From Pelargonium nanum (taxonomy: Eukaryota; Streptophyta; Magnoliopsida; Geraniales; Geraniaceae): a DNA stretch of 22,368 nucleotides. The translations under genes were made by a program, and so were the position numbers. Numbering within the stretch: position 1 is the first letter of the stretch; every line of letters starts with the position of its first letter. A model generated the notes under the pieces. The model was not told the origin of the DNA. It ran no database searches and saw nothing but the letters and a program-made list of their open reading frames with translations. The stretch is from contig JAYMTF010001589.1 of NCBI GenBank assembly GCA_036897485.1, positions 1-22,368 on the forward strand. The letters run 5' to 3'. This document shows, in pieces, positions 1 through 10,305 of this stretch.

Positions 1-383
1 GTAAGGTGTCAAAAGCCCTAGGCTAGGGTTAAGAGACTTTGTCTCTTTCTACTGGAACCATCTTTTAGGAAGATTTTGTCTTTTTTTTTTCTCTCTTTCA
101 TGTTAAAAGTGTCTTGCATGGAAATTATTTAGTTGTTTGATTGGAATTATTGATTTTATTCAAATAAACAATGAATTAAATATTTCATTAAAGATATATG
201 TGACATAGAACCAAATACACTAATAAATGTTCATGAAAACTACCAACTGTCACATAGTTAGTTAAAATTTTGAATGCAAGAGTGGAATAATAAGTGGAAC
301 CGTTGTTTTCTTCAAAATCATTTGACGCGCCAAGCTACCTCACCTACTCATAATGGAAAAAAAAACTTTCAACAAGAGAATAC

Positions 384-404
384 AAAAAAAAAAAAAAAAA
401 AAAA
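384..404. repeat. Homopolymer A tract (21 A)
   Basis: An uninterrupted run of 21 adenines lies in intergenic DNA. No retroelement body is recognisable immediately upstream, so it is recorded only as a simple repeat. Length may vary between individuals or be misassembled. Confidence 0.9.
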
Positions 405-742
405 CACTTTTAAAAATGAAAAATATATTGCAGTCCACCATGTGATCAGTGAAAACAAACTATAAAATCAACATAACTATTAATATACGATTTAAACTAG
501 AAAAATATGAAAAAAAAAATCAATTTAATCATACTAAACGTTCTCTCACAAACTAGCATATATTCAAGGTGGTGATGATAACAAGACGTCTGCAAGTAGA
601 TCAAATAAGAGGAGTCAACAGTAATAATGAAACCAACATAATAACAAAACTATTAAGACCGTATTTGTTAAATTTGTATTTCTTCAATTAAAAGTAATAT
701 AAAAAAGATCGACGAAGGTTCAAAGAATCGAAAACAAAACAT

Positions 743-756
743 GAGAGAGAGAGAGA
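743..756. repeat. GA microsatellite, (GA)7
   Basis: Seven perfect GA units sit in intergenic DNA. This is a simple repeat and no nearby gene start is visible. Confidence 0.85.
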
Positions 757-3034
757 AAGGGGCTAGGACCTAGAGCTTCCAATTTTTAGAGAGAACAAAT
801 AATAATTAGTTGTGTAAATGAAGAACTAGTAACTTTTATGTTACTTGACGTATGAGAGAACACAATTGCTGATTTCCACAAAAATCAGGAGACAATGTGT
901 GAATGGAAGACAAAAAGCAAATGAGTTGATCCACATATTTGTGGAAATTATAGTTACTATATCGATTAGGTTGGTATTAGGTCAACATTGCTACTTCTTC
1001 GCTAATTAATCTTTCCTTGTATAGGACATGGATCGATAATATATCCTTTCTAGCTCTTTCCATGCAACTGCGGATCATATATACATATAGATATTGGGAG
1101 CTTCCTTTATATAAACATTATAGTGTAATATAAAAATGAATATAAAATCTAATTTATTTATTTTTTAATGTTTAAAATTTATTAATTCAAATCAGACGAT
1201 AACAAAAAATATATAAATAAAATTGGGGCTTGAAGACTAATCCATACAGAAAAGCATGACAAAAAGACCGAAGATGAAACTAACTTGTGGGTCACTTAGT
1301 TCACAGCCCAACCCGCAAAAATGTCAGTACTAAATTGAGTCACATTGGGTAAAACATCCTGAATAATCAAATAACCATATCGAATGCACTGGAATTCTCT
1401 CACCCAACCTGTAGCGCATGAACAACCGACAACAATTGTATTTAAAGTTTGAGGCGATTATATGAAAGGCTCTGCCAACCACCTCTCACCACAACCAGAT
1501 TCTTCGTTCGATTTAATAGCACACTTGAAAGTTGATATATATCTGAGGTGTCCGACCAAGCCACCATCTTCTAAGCCTTATTTTACCTCTGTGTACTATA
1601 GACCACTATGCGACCGAATTTGGAGTCTTTTTCACACAAATAGAACAGATCCAAGAATCCAAAAAAAAACAGAAAGATTTTCTACTGTCTCATTAGATTT
1701 GCTTACTATTCTTCACGTTTTCACAACTCAGTTGGAGAATAAAAATGTCCCAACTCCAGAAAATGGCATTGACTAGAGAGTGAAATTAAGGAACATGATC
1801 CAACAACTGAGGGTTGAAAAATCTTTTGTTTGTGTGTGTAGTGAAATGATGGAGAACAAATTTACAAGGAAGTAAAAAATTAAGATTGAACTGAAGACAA
1901 CAAGTGTGCGAGTACAAAGGGTGGGGACCAAATAATAACAGAGCACATCAAGTGCACATTGACAACGATAGACCACATGGCCTCATTCACGAAAGCTATG
2001 TTAATGTTTGGATCACTGTGAGGTGGTCCAACGTTTACACTACCAACAATCACCTACCTATCGTCCCAAGAAATTACTTCTCACGAAAAATATCAACCAA
2101 TCTATAATGTGTTGTTATAACTAGAGCTGATAATTTGAACCCGAATTTGTGTGTATCCGAAATACCATTTGACTTTTGCACGATCTGAATCGTTTTGACT
2201 AACTTTCTGGTCATGTTAAATTTTGATTCAGCACGTTATACGTACGCCTAAGAATTGAATTTCAACCCAAAATCCGATTGGCCAGTTTTAGTAATAACAC
2301 TCTCTCTCACCTTTGACTGCCACATTTTGTTTATCGTGATTTCAACATGTGCTCAATCGGAGATTTTTAATTCAAAGAAACACTTATATGCACAAATTAA
2401 TGTTGCTTGTCATCAACACGAGGTGAATGAATTAGAAATCAACTATAGTTTATGACCATTAGATCCTTATTTACGCACTTGTTTGTACATCTAAGTTTTC
2501 TATTACATCTTTACGTCACATGTAAGCATTTTTTTTGTACAAGTGTATCAGTGTAGGTAGATATTTTATATATGGACTAAATATACAAAAGTTTTATTTT
2601 AAATTTAAAAAAATTATAAACTACTTCAAGTTTTATAAAGTTTAAGAACTAAATTGTGTCTAAATACAAAATTCAGAGTAAAAAATTGTGTATTTTTCCT
2701 AAAAAAGAAGACAATACAGTTCATGTTTTGGACAAGACAGTGTAGACAACAGGCTGGAATGATCTGGTCCGTCAAAACAAAATTTGGGCAGCACTAACTC
2801 TGAGCTCAACTCACATTGTACTTGGTATTAATTTCTTGTGAGATTTGGGTTTATACGAGAGTAAATAAAGAGGCAGAGAGAGGACCAATAATTATGTGTA
2901 GTATAGCTACCAAGCAACTGTTCCCAGAGACATTTAGATGACCAAATGTACAGGACAGTAACCATATATACTGTGATGATCCATCTTTGTGTTTTTGTCT
3001 ATAGCTTTTAATGGTAACACAGCTAAATAGGTAG

Positions 3035-3170
3035 AGGTGTCAATTGATCGGATATGATATTTTTAATATTAGATTGGACAAAATCCGAACTTTTAGTGTA
3101 AAATAAACATATTCGTCCGATCCGTTCTAAAATAGATCGAATCGGATTTGGTTGTATATTTTTTAAAATA
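3035..3170. repeat. Degenerate dispersed-repeat relic rich in GGAT/ATCC
   Basis: The stretch begins 'aggtgtcaattgatcgg' and contains repeated 'cggat', 'atccg' and 'gatcc' words on both strands. This composition is familiar from high-copy plant repeats that open with 'GGTGTCAAT' and carry strings of GGAT. I see no clean terminal repeats or target-site duplication, so the limits and class are uncertain. Confidence 0.3.
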
Positions 3171-3970
3171 AAATTCAGTTGTCTTCAAATTTGAATCTAA
3201 ATTACCAGCTCAATATGTTGATACTGATCACCAGTTGCTTACAAAACAGCCCTAACATTACACCCAACATTTGCCTATAATGAAAAATGCATACACAAAT
3301 GCTATCGGAAGGTGATGCGTGACACTAAATTTACATTTTGTAACATATTCTAAATAAATAATCATAATAATGCTTCTTTTTCTTTAAGAATTAATTTACT
3401 CATCTAAGAGAACTCTCCTCAATCATCATCAATCATAGTGGCCCACTAAGGCATGGTCCTATAAAAAAAATGAGAGGGTGAGATAGACAAAAGACTTGTG
3501 CAAGTCATGAATGTATTAGTTTATGAATAAGTGTCACGTTTTTTTATACAATTGCCGATGATTTACAAACGATTATCTGTAAGTTTCACGTAATTTATTC
3601 GTGAACTAAAAAATGTATCCAATTTAATAAATAAGAAATCATGAACACAAAACATTTATTAGTTAAACTTGCAGGCAGTTGTTAGTACGAAATTTACTCA
3701 AGACCTCACTATGATGGCCGAAGCGGACTAACTTCTCGGACCCACATGCGTTAGTCATATTTCTCTATTAACGTTAAGATATTGAGCAAAATTGATGGTA
3801 TCACTTGCACTTAGGTGGTACATTACACAGTCAAATGTTATTAATGGACTATAGATGACCATATATAAAAGCTGTTTTAATCATAAAAGAAGCAACAAGA
3901 GGTGTCCTTGCAATTGCAAATTGGCAATTTCTTGCTTCTTTTTTTAGAAACAAAATCTCTGAACAAAATC

Positions 3971-4203
3971 AATTCAATAGACTATTACCAAAGCGTGATG
4001 AGCCAAGTGGTTAATGTGCTTTGAATTTTCTTTGAGCTATCAGGTTCGAGCCTCTTGCCGACGGTATGGGATGAGATTTATGAGTTTAAGGGGAGAATTA
4101 ACAACTAATAGGGTGATACCCCCATTAGGGGGTGAGAAACACTGACATCTACAAACCTGCTGTCCCGTTGCTTATAAAAAAATTAAAATTCAACAGACTA
4201 TTA
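3971..4203 (+). mobile_element. tRNA-derived SINE with target-site duplication
   Basis: A short retroposon of about 200 bases. An internal RNA polymerase III A box (TGAGCCAAGTGG, 3999-4010) and B box (GGTTCGAGCC, 4043-4052) are separated by 32 bases, as in a tRNA-derived SINE head. The body (about 3988-4186) ends in an A/T-rich tail (4176-4188). Flanking copies of AATTCAATAGACTATTA (3971-3987) and AATTCAACAGACTATTA (4187-4203) match at 16 of 17 positions and form the target-site duplication. There is no coding capacity, as expected, since SINEs borrow LINE reverse transcriptase. The single mismatch in the duplication suggests a fairly recent insertion. The part between the boxes does not fold into a proper tRNA, which argues against a functional tRNA gene. 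I cannot assign it to a named SINE family. Confidence 0.8.
3999..4052 (+). promoter_or_regulatory. Internal Pol III promoter (A and B boxes) of the SINE
   Basis: TGAGCCAAGTGG at 3999-4010 fits the A-box consensus TRGCNNAGYNGG except for A in place of the usual G before GCC. GGTTCGAGCC at 4043-4052 fits the B-box consensus GGTTCRANNCC. Their spacing is that of tRNA-derived SINEs. Pol III would initiate a few bases upstream of the A box. Confidence 0.75.
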
Positions 4204-5150
4204 AAAAAAATTACTGGGGAGAAATTCAAGATTCAATTCATTTTTATAATTCAGTGTTGTAACCATCAACTGGTGCCATCTCCACGTACGCCTCTTACAT
4301 ATTTATCAAAATGATCATGAACCTATTTTGTATCATCAACCATCCCTCCATGTTCATTCATTAAAATCATCCATAAAAGAATAGCTTCTGGTGGGCCCAA
4401 TCAAACATATAGGTTGCATTATTAGGACTCAATTATGATTCCACCTCGTCTGTGGTTGGGTCATTGTGTTCTCGACTCTGTATTATCGTCACTAAAGAAC
4501 GCAAGAACATCATGGAATAACAAGATTCTTATAAAAACTCACGATTTTACTAGGTGCGTGACACATGACAAACTTTTTTTTGTAAAACAAAATCAAATGA
4601 CGATTTTTATGTCAAAAAGATGGTCACTTAAATAACAACTTATGTCCAATGTAACAAACACAATGGATTTTAAAGAATATTATATTTATTTGATTTAATT
4701 GTTGTGTGAATTATATGCATTAGGTGATTGATATATAGTAAAAAAAATCATTAAGAAGATGAAGAAGAGATGGAGGCGTGTTGTTGGGCGATGGGGACCA
4801 CTTGAAGATAGAAGTCAAAAAATCCAATGGCTACGGTTGAATATCGTGAGGCATATGGGTACTTAGGAGAAAATGTCAGATTTGTTACCTTAAAAAGACA
4901 GACACAATCAACGTCAACCATAATGACACGTGGATACAATTCTGAAAGTGGCACTTCTCTTTAAGGAAGTCACATCTGTTGGTTCCAGGCCCTTAGAGGT
5001 TGTTTTGAGAGGTCTACTTACCCTTCACAGGGACTGTTTGTTTAATTGTTTTTGAGTATCGAAGAATTTCTTCAGACATTGGAGGTTTCCAGGAGATCTC
5101 ATAAAAAAATTCTCTACACAAAGCCAGTTAAAAGCTCATGCACCAGCTCT

Positions 5151-5173
5151 TATATATATATATATATATATAT
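5151..5173. repeat. TA microsatellite
   Basis: About eleven uninterrupted TA units in intergenic DNA. It is likely to be polymorphic in length. Confidence 0.9.
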
Positions 5174-7241
5174 GGATATTCTACATCAAAAATTGTTCGT
5201 ACTTGTGTAATAGTTGAAAAGTAAAATAGTTTCTGTTCACAATGGATCTCGCATTCCCACCACTTATCATGTGTTTCCATGGTATCGGTCTTGATTTGAA
5301 ATATTTATACATCATCTATTGAGTGGGAAGATGATCTCATTCTTACATTTTCAACTTCTCTCAATTTTCTCTCTTTAGAATTTTCTCACTCTTTTAAGGC
5401 CTCGAATTCTGGTAGTATAAATACTCATTCTTAAGTTCGAGACGATTTGATACACACTCAAATTTATCGCTAACGGTGTGTTACCTAGTACATGTTCCAG
5501 AATCTCGGACTGATGACCCTAGTCTCCTGCTCCGACATCCAAGACCCACAAGTCTAAACTTTCATCCTGACACGTGAACAAACTTATAACAAATAGTGTC
5601 ATATACGAACGCAGATCGAAAAGGCGCAAAATATGTTACTGGTTTTAATATAAAATTGAAAAAATACATAACGTAATTGAAATGATTGGTTGGATATAGA
5701 CTAAGTATTTGGTGAATAGCCATTCCTATTTCACCCACCAATAGCACCCTCTTATAGATACCTATCAACCACCACCACACACAAAGTAAGCAACAATAAA
5801 TGAAACAAATGGCCTAAACAAACCTCTCTTGTCTTGCCAATCTTGTATTATCGTTTTTGCCATGTATCATCCCAACCATTACAACTTAACCTGAAATCAT
5901 CAATTAGTGTCAACGTTCAAAACCTCCATCACATGCTATGTCAAGGCAAGTAAGGTAATTTTGTACATATTTGTTTATATTTGACTTTCACAAACTATAA
6001 AACTAACATTTTTATTTTATTTTTTGTAACATACTAGTCAATTTTAAAGAGATCAGGTGATAAACATTTTCATATAAATTGAAACAAACATGTAAATTTA
6101 ATTCAATTAAGGGTCCGAACATGGGCATTATATTAAAATTGAATTGTGTCATTTTAGAAGCTTCACATGAATTAATTGAGAAATAAAAATATTAATGACC
6201 TATCGTAATCATTAATGTGACACAGAAATGAGCTGGTTGTGGGGCAAACATGTTACATCTGATAAAATCTGCCCTACCACGAGGTTCTTTATGTCCTACT
6301 CCAACTGCGCATGGTACTAAATATTAATCACCAAATACAAACAATATATAAAACCTAGTCTAAAATTGAAATTTTAATTGATTGGATCACCCAACACTTA
6401 TTTGTTTGAACCTTATAATAACAGAAATAATGAAAATGACCCCAAACTTAATTATTCACCCAATCACTTGTACCTCCTACTCCTAGCCCTCAATTATTTC
6501 CCTTAAACTTTTCTTCAACTTAATCTACTTTTTACATCTCAAAATGAGTGATCAAGTTTTTCTTAAATTTTTGTTTGAAAATAAGTGTTCGCTTTCACTT
6601 TTAAGAATTTAATTATGTATAAATTATTAGTAGTATCCTTATAATAAGTTAGTTATTATTCATTAAGTTTGTTATTATAACACATAATTATGAGAATACG
6701 GAAATAAACATGTCACACTATCTAAGTTCTCGTTATTATTTTTAAAAATAGAAACAAAAACATTCATTTTGAGATGGTGGAAATATTTTCTAATAATGAC
6801 TTAAATTGAACGTCTATTTGTTTAAAGAGTAAAAATAAGCTAGTTAAGATTGATTTTTTTCACGTATGCGCCGATTGTATACCTTTGTTCTAACAAACTC
6901 GGATACACACAAATTTTTTATATAATAAGAAAACTAGATACTCATTTTGTTAGTTAAATAGATTGTCAATTTAGCATCTATTAAGAGTTTTATCAGGTTG
7001 AATATGAGTGAGAATGAAAACTACTACTTCTTTTTTTTAAAATCTTATTTATTTACAAATTTATGAAATTGATATGTTAGATCTTAATTTTTCAGATTAG
7101 ATGTGAAAATGGGAATCACCTTGAGTAATAGAGTGTATCTGATGTGAAATTGGTAAACATTAAACTACAAATTGTGTCAAAGAGTTGATACAATTTTATT
7201 TCGGTGAATTTTGATGGCAGGCCAGGAGTCCGGTAAAAGGC

Positions 7242-7281
7242 TGGGCCCATAAATACCACGAGAAAGAGCCCAACAGGCCCA
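7242..7281. promoter_or_regulatory. Orphan cluster of site II (TGGGCC) motifs
   Basis: TGGGCCCA at 7242-7249 is a palindrome holding a site II motif on each strand, and a third motif, GGCCCA, lies at 7276-7281. Such clusters are typical of promoters of plant housekeeping genes and bind TCP-family proteins. Here 'ataaata' follows, but no ORF of substance lies downstream on either strand. It may be a relic promoter, the promoter of a non-coding transcript, or chance. Confidence 0.35.
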
Positions 7282-7486
7282 GTTATTTGCAACAAATTAG
7301 AAAACTGGTTAGAGTAGAGCCCATTAGATGGACTCTAAGCCATGGTTCGTGCATTCCATGCCGCTCATAATTTAAATGCACATGTGCATTAATTAAACGG
7401 TAATTGTAAGGGTGGTGGACGGTCTTCATGGTCGGGAGAGGAGGCGTTGTTGATTTGTAAGGCATTCAGTTGAGTTGCGGAGCGGG

Positions 7487-7805
7487 ATTAGTAAGAATAT
7501 ATGGTCGAGTTTGACCCACTTCTGATTGTTCAAGCTCTGCATACTGGACAGAAGACTTAAGTGTCTTCAGTCTGATTAAATGAAATGATGATAAAGAGTT
7601 TGAGGCGGTGGAAGGGTTGACCCTCCAAATTTTTTGTCATAAATTCTATTAGTAAGAATATATGGTCGAGTTTGACCCACTTCTGATTGTTGCTCTGCAG
7701 ACTGAGCGGAAGACTAAAGTGTCTTCAGTCTGATTAAGTGAAATGATGCTAAAGAGTTTCGGGCGGTGGAAGGATTGACCCTCCAAATTTTATGTCATAA
7801 ATTCC
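7487..7805. repeat. Two-copy direct tandem repeat, unit about 161 bases
   Basis: Copy 1 (7487-7647) and copy 2 (7648-about 7805) align along their length. Both begin 'attagtaagaatatatgg' and share 'gtcgagtttgacccacttc', 'tgtcttcagtctgatta', 'aaatgatg', 'ttgaccctccaaatttt' and 'gtcataaatt', with scattered substitutions and small indels. Each unit contains a small inverted repeat around 'gaagact...gtcttc'. The array lies just beyond the 3' end of the minus-strand gene at 8003-8329, where it could fall in or near that gene's 3' flank. No ORF runs through the unit and I recognise no mobile-element ends. Confidence 0.85.
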
Positions 7806-8002
7806 ATTATTCACATGTATGAAGATAAAGTTTGAAATACTTTTCAATAATAGTAAATTCACAGCTCCATAAGTACAGTTGTTGATTGCTGTGAATATTG
7901 CGATGAGCAACACCGGATATATATATGCTAACAAAATTAAGGATGCAAATCTAACATAAACCAAAGCTAAACATGAAACGTAGCTGATGGTATTTAAACT
8001 AA

Positions 8003-8329
8003 TTAGTAACCCATTTCCTGGTACCTCCGTCTCTCCGAATCAACTCTTTCGAGCTTGAAACGCTCTCGTACCTGCGAAATGTAACCAGCCGCCTTGGCGT
8101 CCACGTTCTCGTCCCCGCCGGCGACCAAGCTCTCCACCACCTCCGCCTGAGCTGCGTACACTTTCTGGTTCGGCGCCACCGCATTGAAGAACCGCACAGA
8201 CGCCGCACCCGCCGGGCTCGGACTCGGACTCGGACTCGGACTCGTCGGTTTTGGCTTGGCGACACGGCACAGAGACATTGCTAGCTTGCTCTTCAAGAAA
8301 CCTCTTCGCATCTTTTGGCTTGTCTCCAT
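8003..8329 (-). CDS. Small basic protein with DUF761-like C-terminus
   Basis: A one-exon gene encoding 108 residues. The N-terminus is basic (Lys/Arg-rich, residues 6-28). A Ser-Pro run (about 30-39) is encoded by a hexanucleotide repeat. The C-terminal part contains VDAKAAGYISQVRERFKLE (residues 76-94), which resembles the short motif of the plant DUF761 family (acidic-Val-Asp, small residues, a Phe/Ile-rich amphipathic helix, Arg-x-Arg-Phe). Members are small plant proteins, some induced by stress or elicitors, of unknown biochemical role. The ATG at 8329 was chosen because it lies about 70 bases downstream of a TATATAAA box; an upstream in-frame ATG at 8425 lies before that TATA box. No signal peptide or membrane segment is evident. 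The coding stretch is much more GC-rich than its surroundings, so long spurious frames overlap it. Gene: fairly sure; family: tentative. Confidence 0.6.
   Translation of the reverse strand: METSQKMRRGFLKSKLAMSLCRVAKPKPTSPSPSPSPSPAGAASVRFFNAVAPNQKVYAAQAEVVESLVAGGDENVDAKAAGYISQVRERFKLERVDSERRRYQEMGY
8221..8244. repeat. Hexanucleotide repeat (GACTCG)4 inside a CDS
   Basis: Four perfect GACTCG units, preceded by a degenerate unit (8215-8220), encode the Ser-Pro run of the minus-strand protein. The six-base period keeps the frame, so copy-number change would lengthen or shorten the run by whole Ser-Pro pairs. Confidence 0.9.
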
Positions 8330-8396
8330 TTGCGAGAAAAATAATGGACTGAGTAGATTGAGTTCTGTACGTAATATAATATGCAGGTATGTCTTC

Positions 8397-8404
8397 TTTA
8401 TATA
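8397..8404 (-). promoter_or_regulatory. TATA box of the DUF761-like gene
   Basis: TATATAAA on the minus strand lies about 68 bases upstream of the chosen ATG at 8329. This leaves room for transcription start near 8370 and a leader of about 40 bases. Confidence 0.6.
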
Positions 8405-8640
8405 GATGTTGATGTTCTTGGTCATTTAAATTTCGATTTTGCCCCTGGATATTTTTTTTTGTAGTCACGTAAATGTCCTTCAGGTGTCGTGAGTTGGAGT
8501 CTTGGGGAGGTTTGATTGGATTGAGATGGAAGCAATAATTGAGAACACACACTGACTAGTTGCTAGGAGCATATTATTATCTGTGGGGTTGGCATAAAGT
8601 GAGTTGAGATAGACACGAAAGCTTTTGAGCAGGTATGACT

Positions 8641-8993
8641 GTTCGTGTTCACGGGTTGTGTTGAAAAGTTAGTATTATGTATAATAGATAACTCGTATAT
8701 AAAATGGTTAAATAACACGACTAGTTTATAAACGGGTTTAAAAATACACAACACGACTTGACATATTTAGATAAATTGGTTGATATTGAACCAGCCCGAA
8801 CCAACACTTTTAAACCGTTTAACTTATATGGGTCGTTTTGACATGGTATGTTTGAAATTTTGCATTTTCGGGTTACATGATTCAATTATTAAACAAGTTG
8901 AGTTAGTCAACACAAACTCGATTATGCTGAATCTAATTGTACTTTAATTCGTTTTGTATGTAGTGTCGTGTCATGAGTCATGACCCGAACACC
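8641..8993. repeat. Degenerate dispersed repeat with imperfect inverted ends
   Basis: The left edge reads 'gttcgtgttcacgggttg' and the right edge '...catgacccgaacacc', whose reverse complement starts 'ggtgttcgggtcatg'. The ends are therefore imperfect inverted repeats. Inside are further 'acacgac', 'cccgaacc', 'gggtcg' and 'cgggtt' words on both strands. This word set is typical of a common plant intergenic repeat, probably a non-autonomous DNA-transposon derivative. No coding capacity and no clear target-site duplication were seen. Confidence 0.4.
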
Positions 8994-10272
8994 AATGCTC
9001 TCCATAAAATGGGGATGCAGATGCTCTCAGCTTCCGTCGCAAGATTGTATGGAGAGAGTTGTGGATATATTCGGAACTAGGTAGCTTTATACTTTAGAGT
9101 GTTTTGGAAGATATGGATTATATGGAACCTGGATAATATGATACTTCATCTTCACAGCTAGCCACAAAGATATGCCACTTTACTTTTTTGGGATCTATTT
9201 GTGTCTGGCCCTTTAAACTATACGTAATATATATCAACGTGATTAGTATTAATTGATTCTTAATCTATATTTATAGTAATCATTGATGATTTTATATATA
9301 TGGTCCTCACAAAATCTGAAATCACGGGGGAGCATGGGAATAAATTCTATGTTAGGTCCTACTCGTGTACAAAGGCTTTTAAAATGACATTTGGAAAATT
9401 TTCATTTTTATAAAAGACCAAACTACAAGACTTTTATCCGATATCACTACTACGTACCACTATTATTGAGCGTCGCATAGATGATCCCTCCCCAACATTG
9501 GCTCAAGGAGTTCATGCCATATTAATTGTTAGACCATGTTGGAGGTCCGAGCTAGTTTCTTTACACAATGCTCGGTCGGCAATTGTGACCCCATGACTGT
9601 GCTTCACGATGATGTGCATCTAGAGAGTTAAACTCTCGTATCTCTAACCCTAATTTCTTGCAATACCTCCAAAGATGGACTTATATATGGGTCATTATCA
9701 CGGTAGATCTCACATGACATCATCATGTAGAACAATACACCGTCATGTCAGTATTATAGTCACGTACTTATTTTTCACTTAACGAAGTGCTATTTTTCTT
9801 TTTGCAAACATGAAACTAAAAAAAGTGATCATTTATAATATAGCTGTCATCATGGAAATTTGAATTCAAAACCTGATCATAACGGATAGGACTAACTTCT
9901 TAATTATCCGGCGTTGGTGACTCCACTTAATTTAACTATCGGGTAAGAATACATATTTTGTTGTTGAACTTCTTTGACTTTGGTCTAACCAAATATTACT
10001 TAGGTTCTGTAAACTAACGTATAGTCATATGTAATGCATATAAATTGTTTTGGTCGGCAATATATAAAAATGATCCGAATTTGCCTTTTTCTGTATAATT
10101 TGAAGGTAGAAAACAAACCCACGTCAATATAGAAAATTGGTATGCTGTGAAGAGAAAGATTAGTTTCTGTTCCATTCCAAATGCTTTTATTCTTTAAAGT
10201 GTAGCTCATATATGACGTATTTCTATTTGTGCTCTGAAAAGAGTTGTGATCTTGACAAGTTATCCATAGCAA

Positions 10273-10273
<1 letters not shown>

Positions 10274-10304
<31 letters not shown>
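10274..10304. repeat. Homopolymer A tract (31 A)
   Basis: Thirty-one uninterrupted adenines are followed about 100 bases later by a T-rich run (about 10408-10422). The A tract could be the tail of an old retroposed sequence, but I could not identify a body or a target-site duplication. Its exact length is unreliable in most assemblies. Confidence 0.9.

Positions 10305-10305
<1 letters not shown>

Larger units (their letters stand above)
1..3970. other. Intergenic AT-rich DNA without a supported gene
   Basis: I see no convincing gene on either strand. The longest ATG-initiated open frame (1462-1776, 104 codons) has no recognisable domain, no promoter context and unremarkable composition. The block holds a 21-base A tract (384-404), a short GA microsatellite (743-756), and a degenerate dispersed-repeat relic near 3035-3170. 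A stretch around 2560-2660 resembles the 'gactaaat...aactaaattg' type of repeat common in plant intergenic DNA, but I cannot delimit an element there. Confidence 0.6.
4204..7486. other. Intergenic DNA without a supported gene
   Basis: No protein or RNA gene is supportable. Contents seen: an AT microsatellite (5151-5173), two palindromic G-box hexamers CACGTG (4927-4932 and 5571-5576) not positioned near any gene start, and a cluster of site II motifs (7242-7281) with no ORF downstream. The remaining sequence is AT-rich and unstructured. Confidence 0.6.

Noticed and set aside
1..30. Telomere-like words (CCCTA/TAGGG) at the window start
   Set aside because: Only a single short inverted pair (ccctaggctaggg) occurs, with no tandem TTTAGGG array.
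1462..1776. 104-codon ORF as a gene
   Set aside because: Starts with ATG but shows no recognisable domain, no promoter or splice context, and composition expected of chance in intergenic DNA.
3990..4060. Possible tRNA gene
   Set aside because: A and B boxes are present but the sequence between and around them does not make a cloverleaf, and the segment has a SINE-like body, tail and target-site duplication.
4920..4940. G-box (CACGTG at 4927-4932) as a functional ABA-response promoter element
   Set aside because: No gene start lies nearby on either strand, and an isolated hexamer is expected by chance at this scale.
8003..8425. Longer start (ATG at 8425) for the DUF761-like protein
   Set aside because: That ATG lies upstream of the TATA box, and the extra 32 residues are hydrophobic/AT-derived, unlike the rest of the protein.
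8040..8552. 170-codon ORF overlapping the small-protein gene in another frame
   Set aside because: It is open mainly because the real gene is GC-rich and repetitive; its Ser-Glu run is the same hexanucleotide repeat read out of frame, and it extends upstream past the TATA box.
9480..9720. Possible LTR-retrotransposon fragment
   Set aside because: The sequence is somewhat less AT-rich, but there is no coding remnant, primer-binding site, polypurine tract or paired LTR in the window.
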